A stretch of 5,461 bases of DNA from an uncultured Coriobacteriaceae bacterium. GTDB lineage: Bacteria; Actinomycetota; Coriobacteriia; Coriobacteriales; Eggerthellaceae. Below are positions 1 to 5,461 of this stretch, in pieces. The DNA lies in the NCBI GenBank assembly GCA_902796815.1, contig CADBQL010000163.1:1-5461 (forward strand), in the 5' to 3' direction. The first letter of the stretch is position 1. Each line of letters begins with the position of its first letter. A model generated the notes under the pieces. The model made no database searches, was not told the origin of the DNA, and saw nothing but the letters and a program-made list of their open reading frames with translations. Position numbers and translations under genes: made by a program.

Positions 1-2204
1 CTGATGCGATGGAACACGACGACCGTGTCATACAGCGAATAGCCGATGATCGTAAGCAGTGCAGCTACAGCGTTCGGCGTGAACTCGCGTCCGACGAGCG
101 CGTAGATACCCACGACGATAATCAAGTCGTGCAGCAAAACCACAACGGCCGAGACACCCATCTTGTACTCTCTAAAGCGAATGGAGATGTAGATGATAAT
201 CAAGACAAGCGAAACCAAGAACGCAATGAGCGATTGTTGGATGACGCTCGCACCCCAGTCGGGACCGATGGTCGTGACCTCGAAATTATCCGTCGTCCAA
301 CCGAATTGCGAGGCAACTTGATTAGCGATCTTGGCGGCTTCTTGCGCATCGGTTACCGTCATGCGAATCAGGAAGCCCTCTTCGCCATCAGAATTGGTCG
401 TCTGAATCGTGGCTTCTGACTGACCCGCCTCATTGAACGCCGAACGCATCTGGTCAATGTTCACATCACCGGTATCGTGGAACGTAATCGACGTACCTCC
501 GACGAACTCGATGCCGAAGGTCATGCCCTTGATACCGATAACAGCGACCGAAAGCACAACCAGACATGCCGAAATGATGAGGAAAATCTTGCGCTTTCCG
601 ACGAAATTGATGTCGTGCTTGATGAAACGACCCTTGAGGTCGTGAACGGCCTGTGCGACCTTCAAGCCATCCTCACCGCCGCGCTCGCGTGCCACCTGAT
701 CGGTAATCGTGCGGTCGAGCGCCTCGCCGATCTCGGCCTCACCAGCAGTCACGCCTTCAACAGCACCGAGTGCCGCAAACTTCTCGGCGGCAATCTGGCC
801 ATCCTTGACGTTCCAGAAGCCAGGATGCTTCGAAATGCTGCGCGGAGCGAGCAAGCGAACGAGCGGGGCTTTGAACAGCAGCATCATTATGATGTCGCAC
901 AAGATGCCGAGCGAAAGCGTGAGACCAAAGCCCTTGACCGACGCAGAAGCCAGGAAGAACAAGCACAGGGCGGATACGAGCGAGACAAGGTCGGCGTCAA
1001 TCGACGTTTGAATCGCATGGCGCACACCCGAAATGGACGCCGCGCGAATGCTTTTGCCCATACGGATTTCTTCTCGGAATCTCTCGACGGTCAATACCGA
1101 CGAGTCAGCTGCCATACCGATTGTGAGTACGATGCCGGCAACGCCCGAAAGCGAAAGCGTGAACAGACCGAAGGCCGAAAGCCCAGCCAGAATGCCCAAG
1201 TAGAGCACGGCGAAGACGATGACGGCGCCAGCGGTGATGGTACCGAGGCCCTTGTAGAAGAACAGCAGGTAGATCATGACGAGCAGGATGCCGAGCAGTG
1301 CGACGAGCACGCCGGAACGCAGCGCGTCTTGACCGAGCGTCGGGCCGACGACTTGGCTCTGCGAATACTCGAAGCTCACGGGCAGCGAACCTGATTCGAG
1401 GACCGTCTTGAGGGCGTTCGCTCCGTTGAGGTCGTAATTGCCCGTTATCTGCACGCGACCATTGGGGATTTCGGACTGCACGGCAGGAGCGGACTGAACC
1501 TCGTTGTCCAAGATGATGACGATCTGGCCATGATCGGCAACCAGATCATGCGAAGCATCCGCGAAGGCCTTGGTGCCCTCGGAGTCAAGGTCGATATCGA
1601 CCGCGTAGTAAATCGAGGTTTCGCTCGGGCGGCCAACCGTCACGCGATTGATGTTGTCGCCTGTGACAATCGGCGTATACGTTCCGTCTTCGACCTTGAG
1701 ATGATTCACCTCGCCGGTTGGAAACGCATTGCCGAACTCATCGGAAATCGTGGCTTCGTTGCCGTAGTTACCCGATTGGATTTGCTGAACCACGTTATCG
1801 TCGGTGAAGGAATCCAGGCGAGCAAACTCGAGCTTGCCGGTCTTGCCGATGATGCCGAGAGCCGTCTCGGTATCGGACATACCGGGAATCTGCACCAGAA
1901 TCTGGTTGTTCCCCTGCACTTGCACGACCGCTTCGGACGCACCGAGCGCGTTAACGCGACTCTCTACGATGGCGCGGCTCGTTTCCATGTCCTCTTCGGT
2001 AATGTCATCGCCGTCCGTCGACGAAGCCGTAAGCACAACCGAAAGGCCACCTTGAATGTCGAGGCCCTGGTTAATCTTTTCCTGCGGCGGCATAAACAAC
2101 ACCACCGACACAACCATGAGCAGCGTCGTTATAATAAGCAACCAAATGTTGCGCCGATCTGTTCCTCCCGTTGCCTTTTTGCGGTCCGTATTAGGAGAAG
2201 CCAT
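1..2204 (-). CDS. secDF: Fused protein translocase subunit SecDF (3' end outside window)
   Basis: SecDF is a membrane pump beside SecYEG that uses the proton gradient to pull exported proteins across the membrane. Reading from ATG at 2204 the frame stays open to the left edge, giving 734 codons without a stop. TM1 is about residues 20-38, followed by the SecD motif GLDIQGGL (47-54), the periplasmic P1 domain (about 60-270), the SGSLPV and VVGPTLG motifs (about 271-291), and then TM2-TM6. TM4 contains GMAADSSVL with the likely proton-relay Asp367. A polar linker of about 75 residues (457-533) leads to SecF: FVGKRK (about 534-539), TM7, GIEFVGGTS (about 564-572), the P4 domain, and SLYDTVVVF with Asp726. 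The last SecF helices, including the conserved Arg, are beyond the edge. SecD and SecF are separate genes in many bacteria but fused in Bacillus, for example. The start is supported by a strong Shine-Dalgarno sequence. The gene lies downstream of tgt in the same direction, a common arrangement. Confidence 0.95.
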   Translation of the reverse strand, partial: MASPNTDRKKATGGTDRRNIWLLIITTLLMVVSVVLFMPPQEKINQGLDIQGGLSVVLTASSTDGDDITEEDMETSRAIVESRVNALGASEAVVQVQGNNQILVQIPGMSDTETALGIIGKTGKLEFARLDSFTDDNVVQQIQSGNYGNEATISDEFGNAFPTGEVNHLKVEDGTYTPIVTGDNINRVTVGRPSETSIYYAVDIDLDSEGTKAFADASHDLVADHGQIVIILDNEVQSAPAVQSEIPNGRVQITGNYDLNGANALKTVLESGSLPVSFEYSQSQVVGPTLGQDALRSGVLVALLGILLVMIYLLFFYKGLGTITAGAVIVFAVLYLGILAGLSAFGLFTLSLSGVAGIVLTIGMAADSSVLTVERFREEIRMGKSIRAASISGVRHAIQTSIDADLVSLVSALCLFFLASASVKGFGLTLSLGILCDIIMMLLFKAPLVRLLAPRSISKHPGFWNVKDGQIAAEKFAALGAVEGVTAGEAEIGEALDRTITDQVARERGGEDGLKVAQAVHDLKGRFIKHDINFVGKRKIFLIISACLVVLSVAVIGIKGMTFGIEFVGGTSITFHDTGDVNIDQMRSAFNEAGQSEATIQTTNSDGEEGFLIRMTVTDAQEAAKIANQVASQFGWTTDNFEVTTIGPDWGASVIQQSLIAFLVSLVLIIIYISIRFREYKMGVSAVVVLLHDLIIVVGIYALVGREFTPNAVAALLTIIGYSLYDTVVVFHRI

Positions 2205-2388
2205 TCCAACCCTTCTTTCCGTACTACCAATGCGCAAAAACCACCACTATTGGGTAACTTTTTTATTGTGCCACAACATATGTGAAATGAAACTAGTAAT
2301 CTTTTTCGGATTAAACACGCACAAATTATGCAATTTTGCAGATATAAACCCCAAGCACGAGAGCCTGCATCCACGCAACGTGTACTTA
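2205..2388 (-). promoter_or_regulatory. AT-rich tgt-secDF intergenic region with candidate secDF promoter
   Basis: This 184-nt gap between the tgt stop and the secDF start is clearly richer in A and T than the flanking genes, as expected for promoter DNA. On the minus strand an extended -10 (TGG followed by CACAAT; hexamer at 2265-2270) would start transcription near 2258 and leave a leader of about 54 nt. A second possible hexamer, CATAAT, lies at 2325-2330. Neither has a good TTGACA-like -35. The gap is too short for yajC, and no start/stop pair with a ribosome binding site suggests a small gene. There is no convincing GC hairpin with a T-run after tgt, so readthrough from tgt into secDF is possible. 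The exact promoter position is a guess. Confidence 0.35.
2210..2220 (-). promoter_or_regulatory. Ribosome binding site of secDF
   Basis: On the minus strand GGAAAGAAGGG lies 5 nt (TTGGA) before the ATG at 2204. It is a strong match to the 3' end of 16S rRNA and fixes the secDF start. No other in-frame ATG nearby has a comparable site. Confidence 0.8.
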
Positions 2389-3537
2389 TCAGTAGTCTTT
2401 GGCACCTGGACCGCTCAGCCATTCGGCCATGAACTCATCATACGCATCGGCAAGCACTGCCTCACGCGCGCGGCGCATTAGGTCAATGAGAAAATGAATG
2501 TTATGCATGCTCAGAAGGATGCCCCCGAGCATTTCGTTTTGCTTGACCAAATGACGTATGTAGGCGCGCGAATACTGCGTACACGTCTGACAGCTGCACT
2601 GCGCGTCGAGTGGCCCAAAATCGTGCGTGTACTTGGCGTTTCGCATGTTCATGCGCCCTTGGCTCGAGAATGCCGTGCCCATCCTTCCGGTACGCGTCGG
2701 AAGCACGCAATCGAACATGTCGATGCCAACGCCCACTGCGCGCACGAGCGTCGTAGGATTTCCCACGCCCATCAGGTAGCGGGGACGATCCTGCGGCAAT
2801 GCCTCGACCACTTGGCCAAGCGTTTCGAACATCACATCGTGCTCTTCGCCGACCGAATAGCCGCCAATGCCGAACCCATCGAAGCGTCTACCACCTGCCT
2901 CGACGCTCGCCTGCTCGATGGCAAGCAGCCTCCGTACGCTCTCGAGACGCAAATCCAGGTGCATGCCGCCCTGAACGATGCCGAACAGTGACTGGTCGGG
3001 TCTTTTGTGAGCAGCCAGACAACGCTGCGCCCATTCCCATGAGAGCTTGGTCGATGCCGCCACGTCTTCTTTTTTCGCCGGATAGCCGACGCATTGGTCG
3101 AGCTGCATGACAATGTCGGCGCCGATCCGTTCTTGGATTTCCATATTGACCTCAGGAGTCCAGCGGTGCTTCGACCCGTCATAGTCGCGCGCGTGAAAGC
3201 TCACCCCATCGGGGTCGGTTTTCATCATATGGTCGAGACTGAAAAGCTGAAACCCACCCGAGTCCGTGAGCATAGGCCCGTCGTAGTTCATGAAACGCTG
3301 CACGCCGCCGGCTTCTTCGACCACATCGACGCCCGGCCTCATGTACAGGTGGTACGTGTTCGCGAGTACGACTTGCGCGTCCAGCTCGCGCAATCCCGCG
3401 GACGTGATGCCCTTCACCGTTGCATGTGTCCCAACTGGCATGAACATCGGCGTGGTGAAATCCCCATGAGCCGTTTCGAAGCAGCCTACGCGCGCAGCTC
3501 CCGAGCACGCTTTTATATCGTAATCGAACAATGCCAT
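2389..3537 (-). CDS. tgt: Queuine/preQ1 tRNA-ribosyltransferase (tRNA-guanine transglycosylase)
   Basis: Tgt exchanges guanine 34 of the tRNAs for Asp, Asn, His and Tyr for preQ1, the base later converted to queuosine. The protein has 382 residues, a normal length for bacterial Tgt, and forms a TIM barrel with a zinc site. Visible motifs are FMPVGTHATVKG (32-43), NTYHLYMRPG (60-69), TDSGGFQLFS with Asp92 (general acid/base position), LDQC with Asp147 (preQ1-binding position), GIVQGG (186-191), GIGGYSVGE (223-231), RYLMGVG (253-259) and DMFDCVLPTR with the nucleophile Asp276. Zinc ligands are Cys314, Cys316, Cys319 and His345, with the usual 26-residue spacing from the last Cys to the His. The LDQC motif has Gln where most bacterial enzymes have Glu (DEC). 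The start at ATG 3537 is supported by GAAGGGG 5 nt upstream. The gene ends in a TGA followed at once by TAA. It is divergent from queH, which acts later in the same pathway, and secDF follows it after 184 nt. Confidence 0.97.
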   Translation of the reverse strand: MALFDYDIKACSGAARVGCFETAHGDFTTPMFMPVGTHATVKGITSAGLRELDAQVVLANTYHLYMRPGVDVVEEAGGVQRFMNYDGPMLTDSGGFQLFSLDHMMKTDPDGVSFHARDYDGSKHRWTPEVNMEIQERIGADIVMQLDQCVGYPAKKEDVAASTKLSWEWAQRCLAAHKRPDQSLFGIVQGGMHLDLRLESVRRLLAIEQASVEAGGRRFDGFGIGGYSVGEEHDVMFETLGQVVEALPQDRPRYLMGVGNPTTLVRAVGVGIDMFDCVLPTRTGRMGTAFSSQGRMNMRNAKYTHDFGPLDAQCSCQTCTQYSRAYIRHLVKQNEMLGGILLSMHNIHFLIDLMRRAREAVLADAYDEFMAEWLSGPGAKDY

Positions 3538-3542
3538 GAAAA

Positions 3543-3549
3543 CCCCTTC
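3543..3549 (-). promoter_or_regulatory. Ribosome binding site of tgt
   Basis: On the minus strand GAAGGGG lies 5 nt (TTTTC) before the tgt ATG at 3537. The spacing and sequence are those of a standard Shine-Dalgarno site, in contrast to queH on the other side, which has none. Confidence 0.7.
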
Positions 3550-3576
3550 GCTCTCACATGAGCCATGCTCGCTGAG

Positions 3577-3633
3577 TGAGTCATGCCCCAGGGGCGCAAC
3601 TCATAATGAGTCTCGCCCCTGGGGCATGACTCA
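3577..3633. repeat. 57-nt double palindrome (two 27-nt palindromic units, head to head)
   Basis: Two units, 3577-3603 and 3607-3633, are separated by TAA. Each unit has the same design: outer arms TGAGT and ACTCA, 3-nt asymmetric steps, and inner arms GCCCC and GGGGC around one central base (A in the first, T in the second). The two units are also inverted copies of each other: 3577-3596 pairs perfectly with 3614-3633 over 20 bp, and 3599-3604 pairs with 3606-3611 in the middle. The DNA or RNA can therefore fold either as one long hairpin or as two short ones. It sits between the divergent tgt and queH starts. There is no T-run on either side, so it does not look like an intrinsic terminator. 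It may be an operator, a structured 5' leader of tgt mRNA, or a dispersed REP-like element; the sequence alone does not decide. Confidence 0.9.
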
Positions 3634-3644
3634 TTGCACATGAC

Positions 3645-3650
3645 AGTATA
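3645..3650 (-). promoter_or_regulatory. Candidate -10 element for tgt
   Basis: On the minus strand this is TATACT, five of six matches to TATAAT. It would start transcription near 3638, giving a tgt leader of about 100 nt that contains the whole double palindrome. No good -35 is visible at 16-18 nt upstream, so the call is weak. Confidence 0.35.
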
Positions 3651-3703
3651 CCCGACAGAAGAAGCGCGCTTCCTCTCCCATGGCGCATCCCTCTTCGTCC
3701 ATA

Positions 3704-3712
3704 TGCTACACT
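3704..3712 (+). promoter_or_regulatory. Candidate extended -10 promoter for leaderless queH mRNA
   Basis: TGC followed by TACACT fits an extended -10 (TGn plus TAnnnT). The hexamer ends at 3712 and the queH ATG begins at 3719, so six bases separate them and the A of ATG falls at the expected transcription start. No Shine-Dalgarno sequence precedes this ATG, which agrees with leaderless initiation, a mode common in Actinobacteria. No TTGACA-like -35 is seen, but extended -10 promoters can do without one. Confidence 0.5.
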
Positions 3713-3718
3713 TTTCGC

Positions 3719-4567
3719 ATGAAACTACTCGTACACGCTTGCTGTGGACCATGCTCCATCATGCCGACCCGCCTCCTTATGGATGCAGGCCATACCATCA
3801 CGGTACTGTACGCCAACAGCAACATAGCACCTGAGGCCGAATACGAACGCAGGCTTCAAGAACTGCAAAAGTACGCCGCTCTCCAAGGGTTTCCCGTCAT
3901 CGAAGCGCCGTATGACCCCGCGGTATGGGAGCGTGAGGTTGCGCCCATCGGCGAATCGCTCAAAGCGTACAGTCCCGCATTCGGAAAGGCATTCTCGATC
4001 GAATCGAATCGCGAAAACCCTTCAGGAGCTAACTCGCCGTGCGCAGATTCCGAAGCTTCCGCATCCGCACCGACGACCGTTTCGGAACTGCTCGACGACG
4101 AGCGCCGCGAACAGCGCTGTCGGCTGTGCTACCGCCTTCGCCTCGAAGAAGCTGCCGCAATTGCAGCGCAAAACGGCTATGACGGGCTTTCGACAACGCT
4201 CGCGGTAAGTCCCTATCAGTTCACCGATGTGATTCGCCAGGAACTCGAACGGGCATGCGGGCGCGCTGGCGTGCAACCCCACTTCGAGGACTACCGTCCC
4301 TATTACGACGAGGCAACGCGCATCAGCCGCGAGTTGCACATGTATAGGCAAAACTATTGCGGCTGCCGCTTTTCCATACGAGAAGGCGAGGCGACACGCG
4401 CTTTCATCAAACAGCAACGAAAGCTGCAAAAAGCCCAACGCGAAGCCATGCGCGCCGCAGAGGACAAAGCCGCCGAGCAGCGCAAAGCGCAAAAACGCGC
4501 CTATGCCGAAGCCCAAGCGAAAAAGCGCGCCATCCTCAAGGAACTTCGAGCCAAATCGGGCATGTGA
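3719..4567 (+). CDS. queH: Epoxyqueuosine reductase QueH
   Basis: QueH reduces epoxyqueuosine in tRNA to queuosine, the last step of the pathway. It is an iron-sulfur enzyme that replaces the cobalamin enzyme QueG. The 282-residue protein starts with the family signature: HACCGPC (6-12) directly after MKLLV. It continues with YANSNI (31-36), EYERR (41-45), RCRLCYRLRL with Cys134 and Cys137, STTLAVSPYQ (158-167) and RQNYCGCRFS with Cys214 and Cys216. The conserved cysteines are the known cluster and metal ligands of the family. Two parts exceed the usual domain: an insertion of about 45 residues (about 79-128) rich in Ser, Ala, Glu and Asn before the second Cys pair, and a Lys/Arg/Ala/Glu-rich helix of about 50 residues at the C-terminus. 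An in-frame ATG at 3680 would add 13 residues before the family start and has no well-placed ribosome binding site, so I chose ATG 3719, which fits a leaderless promoter. It is divergent from tgt and convergent with comF. Confidence 0.95.
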   Translation: MKLLVHACCGPCSIMPTRLLMDAGHTITVLYANSNIAPEAEYERRLQELQKYAALQGFPVIEAPYDPAVWEREVAPIGESLKAYSPAFGKAFSIESNRENPSGANSPCADSEASASAPTTVSELLDDERREQRCRLCYRLRLEEAAAIAAQNGYDGLSTTLAVSPYQFTDVIRQELERACGRAGVQPHFEDYRPYYDEATRISRELHMYRQNYCGCRFSIREGEATRAFIKQQRKLQKAQREAMRAAEDKAAEQRKAQKRAYAEAQAKKRAILKELRAKSGM

Positions 4568-4687
4568 TTCAAAGGGGCTCGTGACCAAGAGAGACTTTTT
4601 TTCTTCGACCAAAGGGGAGTCTCCTCATCGGTCTCGTTCCTAATGCTTCTAGGCTCTTTTATCTTTTTTCGGATAAAGCCCATTTCG
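4568..4687. other. Convergent intergenic region between queH and comF
   Basis: This 120-nt gap separates the two 3' ends. It contains a short duplication: AAAGGGG at 4571-4577 and 4611-4617, and GACCAA at 4583-4588 and 4607-4612. It also has a run of seven T at 4596-4602 and an inverted pair GAGACT (4591-4596) and AGTCTC (4618-4623) with a 21-nt loop. No hairpin sits directly before the T-run, so a classical terminator for queH is not clear. I see no gene here. Confidence 0.5.
4652..4680 (-). terminator. Weak stem-loop just downstream of comF
   Basis: TTTATC (4658-4663) pairs with GATAAA (4672-4677), and GGC (4652-4654) pairs with GCC (4678-4680), with a 3-nt bulge and an 8-nt loop. It begins 7 nt after the comF stop codon on the minus strand. 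No U-tract follows in either direction, so intrinsic termination is doubtful. It could instead be a 3'-end stabilising hairpin. Confidence 0.25.
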
Positions 4688-5428
4688 CTACACGCGCGCA
4701 AATGTCGCACAGAACACTTCCATAACACCGGAGCGCAAAAGCTCGCTGCTCGCCGCGAAAAGCGTGGCGCCTGTGGTCATGACGTCGTCTATCAGAAGAA
4801 CCCGACGCGGTAGCGTAACACCCTCATGCACGGAAAAGCTTCCGGCGATGTTTTGGATGCGCCCGATTCCGCTCAATCCGCGCTGGTCGCGCACCTTTGG
4901 ACGTGCGAGGGAGGACGCACAAGGTTTCTTTAATTGCTCGGATAGCGCCTCTGCTAGCAGTTGCGCATGATCGTATCCACGATAACGATAGGCGGCAAGC
5001 GTTGCTGGCACATATGTGACGGCATCGAACTCCCATACGGGAGGTATTGTACGCGCCATCGCGGAAGCCAAATCGCGGGCGAGCCGCTGCTCGCCCTGGT
5101 CTTTGAACACGCGCACAATCTGGCCTGTGTCACCGGTATACAGCACGCTGCTCGCACAGCCTGCAAATGGCACGGACGTATAGCCCATGCTCTTGAGCAC
5201 GAGTTCGTTGCACGATGCGCACTGCACGTACCCATAGGGCGAGCCGCATCGCCTACATGCACGCCACCAATCAATATAGGGAAGTTTGTTCGCACAGCGA
5301 TCGCACAGAACCTTTCCCGGCGAATCGCACAGCGCACAACGCGTCGGCCACAGTGTTTCGGCTGCGGCTTCGGCCGCCATCCTTGATAGATGCTGTATGC
5401 GCTCGACCATGCTCATGCGGCTAACCAT
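4688..5428 (-). CDS. ComF family protein (phosphoribosyltransferase-like, competence-related)
   Basis: ComF/ComFC proteins take part in natural DNA uptake in competent bacteria and are widespread in others, where their role is less clear. From ATG 5428 the protein has 246 residues, a normal family length. The N-terminal part has eight cysteines in four pairs (31/34, 42/45, 58/61, 70/73), as in a double zinc-binding module. The rest is a type I phosphoribosyltransferase fold: VFKDQGE (108-114), YVPATLAAYRYRGYDHAQLL (139-158), RDQRGLSGIGRIQN (180-193) and the PRPP-binding signature VLLIDDVMTTGAT (210-222). The start is uncertain. The frame stays open to the right edge; GTG 5446, ATG 5416 and ATG 5410 are alternatives. 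I prefer 5428 because CAAGG lies 10 nt upstream, which is rather far. The gene is convergent with queH and shares no pathway with it. No other competence gene is in view, so a role in DNA uptake is inferred from the family only. Confidence 0.9.
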   Translation of the reverse strand: MVSRMSMVERIQHLSRMAAEAAAETLWPTRCALCDSPGKVLCDRCANKLPYIDWWRACRRCGSPYGYVQCASCNELVLKSMGYTSVPFAGCASSVLYTGDTGQIVRVFKDQGEQRLARDLASAMARTIPPVWEFDAVTYVPATLAAYRYRGYDHAQLLAEALSEQLKKPCASSLARPKVRDQRGLSGIGRIQNIAGSFSVHEGVTLPRRVLLIDDVMTTGATLFAASSELLRSGVMEVFCATFARV

Positions 5429-5438
5429 AGCAGGGAAA

Positions 5439-5443
5439 CCTTG
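5439..5443 (-). promoter_or_regulatory. Possible ribosome binding site of comF
   Basis: CAAGG on the minus strand lies 10 nt before ATG 5428. It is the only Shine-Dalgarno-like sequence near the candidate starts, but it is short and the spacing is longer than ideal. Confidence 0.3.
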
Positions 5444-5461
5444 CACTGCAACCAGAGCAAA

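Noticed and set aside
1080..1118. GMAADSSVL in SecD TM4 as an aberrant motif compared with GMAVDANVL
   Set aside because: The ADS form is, as far as I recall, normal for actinobacterial SecD, and the key Asp is kept. I use it as a lineage hint only.
477..1394. Long plus-strand open frame of 305 codons opposite secDF
   Set aside because: It is in exact codon register with secDF on the other strand, so it stays open only because secDF rarely uses TTA, CTA and TCA. The product is very hydrophilic, with a composition typical of an antisense translation, and secDF is unmistakable.
1530..2285. Plus-strand open frame of 251 codons opposite the start of secDF
   Set aside because: It overlaps the recognisable SecD P1 domain on the other strand, has no known motif, and lacks a convincing ribosome binding site.
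2321..2345. Inverted arms TGCAA/TTGCA in the secDF upstream region as an operator
   Set aside because: The arms are only five bases in AT-rich DNA, so chance is a sufficient explanation.
2129..2422. Minus-strand open frame of 97 codons at the place expected for yajC
   Set aside because: It overlaps the end of tgt and the start of secDF in another frame. It also has no N-terminal membrane helix followed by a YajC-like domain.
2494..2991. Plus-strand open frame of 165 codons opposite tgt
   Set aside because: It is a shadow of the tgt coding sequence, which has all its catalytic and zinc residues in the other strand.
3577..3633. Double palindrome read as an intrinsic terminator
   Set aside because: No T-run follows on either strand, and it lies upstream of two divergent genes where no transcript needs to end.
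3680..3718. Upstream in-frame ATG for queH
   Set aside because: It would add 13 residues before the family N-terminus (MKLLVHACCGPC) and has no well-spaced ribosome binding site. The extended -10 overlaps this stretch, so the mRNA would probably not include it.

Overview
The window holds four chromosomal housekeeping genes and no mobile element, CRISPR array or RNA gene that I can support. From left to right they are: a fused protein-export gene secDF (minus strand, cut off by the left edge), tgt (minus), queH (plus) and a comF-type gene (minus). The coding DNA is moderately GC-rich by eye, and the intergenic DNA is visibly richer in A and T. SecD motifs of actinobacterial type (GMAADS in TM4 and SLYDTVVVF in the SecF half), together with tgt and queH beside secDF, suggest an actinomycete relative, most likely class Coriobacteriia (Eggerthellaceae-like). 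That placement is inference from memory of family motifs, not a search result.

Positions 1-2204: secDF encodes the Sec translocon accessory pump as one continuous chain, with an unusual roughly 75-residue linker between the SecD and SecF halves. Positions 2205-2388 are an AT-rich gap that probably carries a secDF promoter. The yajC gene that often sits between tgt and secD is not there. Positions 2389-3537: tgt encodes tRNA-guanine transglycosylase, with all catalytic and zinc residues visible.

Positions 3538-3718 separate the divergent genes tgt and queH. This gap contains the most striking non-coding feature of the window: two 27-nt palindromes, head to head, forming a 57-nt near-perfect dyad. 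An extended -10 lies exactly where queH would be transcribed as a leaderless mRNA. Positions 3719-4567: queH encodes the non-cobalamin epoxyqueuosine reductase that makes the last step of queuosine synthesis. It carries an internal insertion and a long charged C-terminal helix.

Positions 4568-4687 are a short convergent gap with weak stem-loops. Positions 4688 to about 5428 encode a ComF-family phosphoribosyltransferase-like protein with an N-terminal set of eight zinc-type cysteines.

Functionally, tgt and queH belong together. Tgt inserts the queuosine precursor preQ1 into tRNA anticodons, and QueH reduces epoxyqueuosine to queuosine after QueA has acted (queA is not in the window). Their shared divergent control region makes co-regulation plausible. 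secDF and comF are unrelated to this pathway. The window shows no clearly new multi-gene system. The points most worth a second look are the double palindrome and the predicted leaderless queH start.
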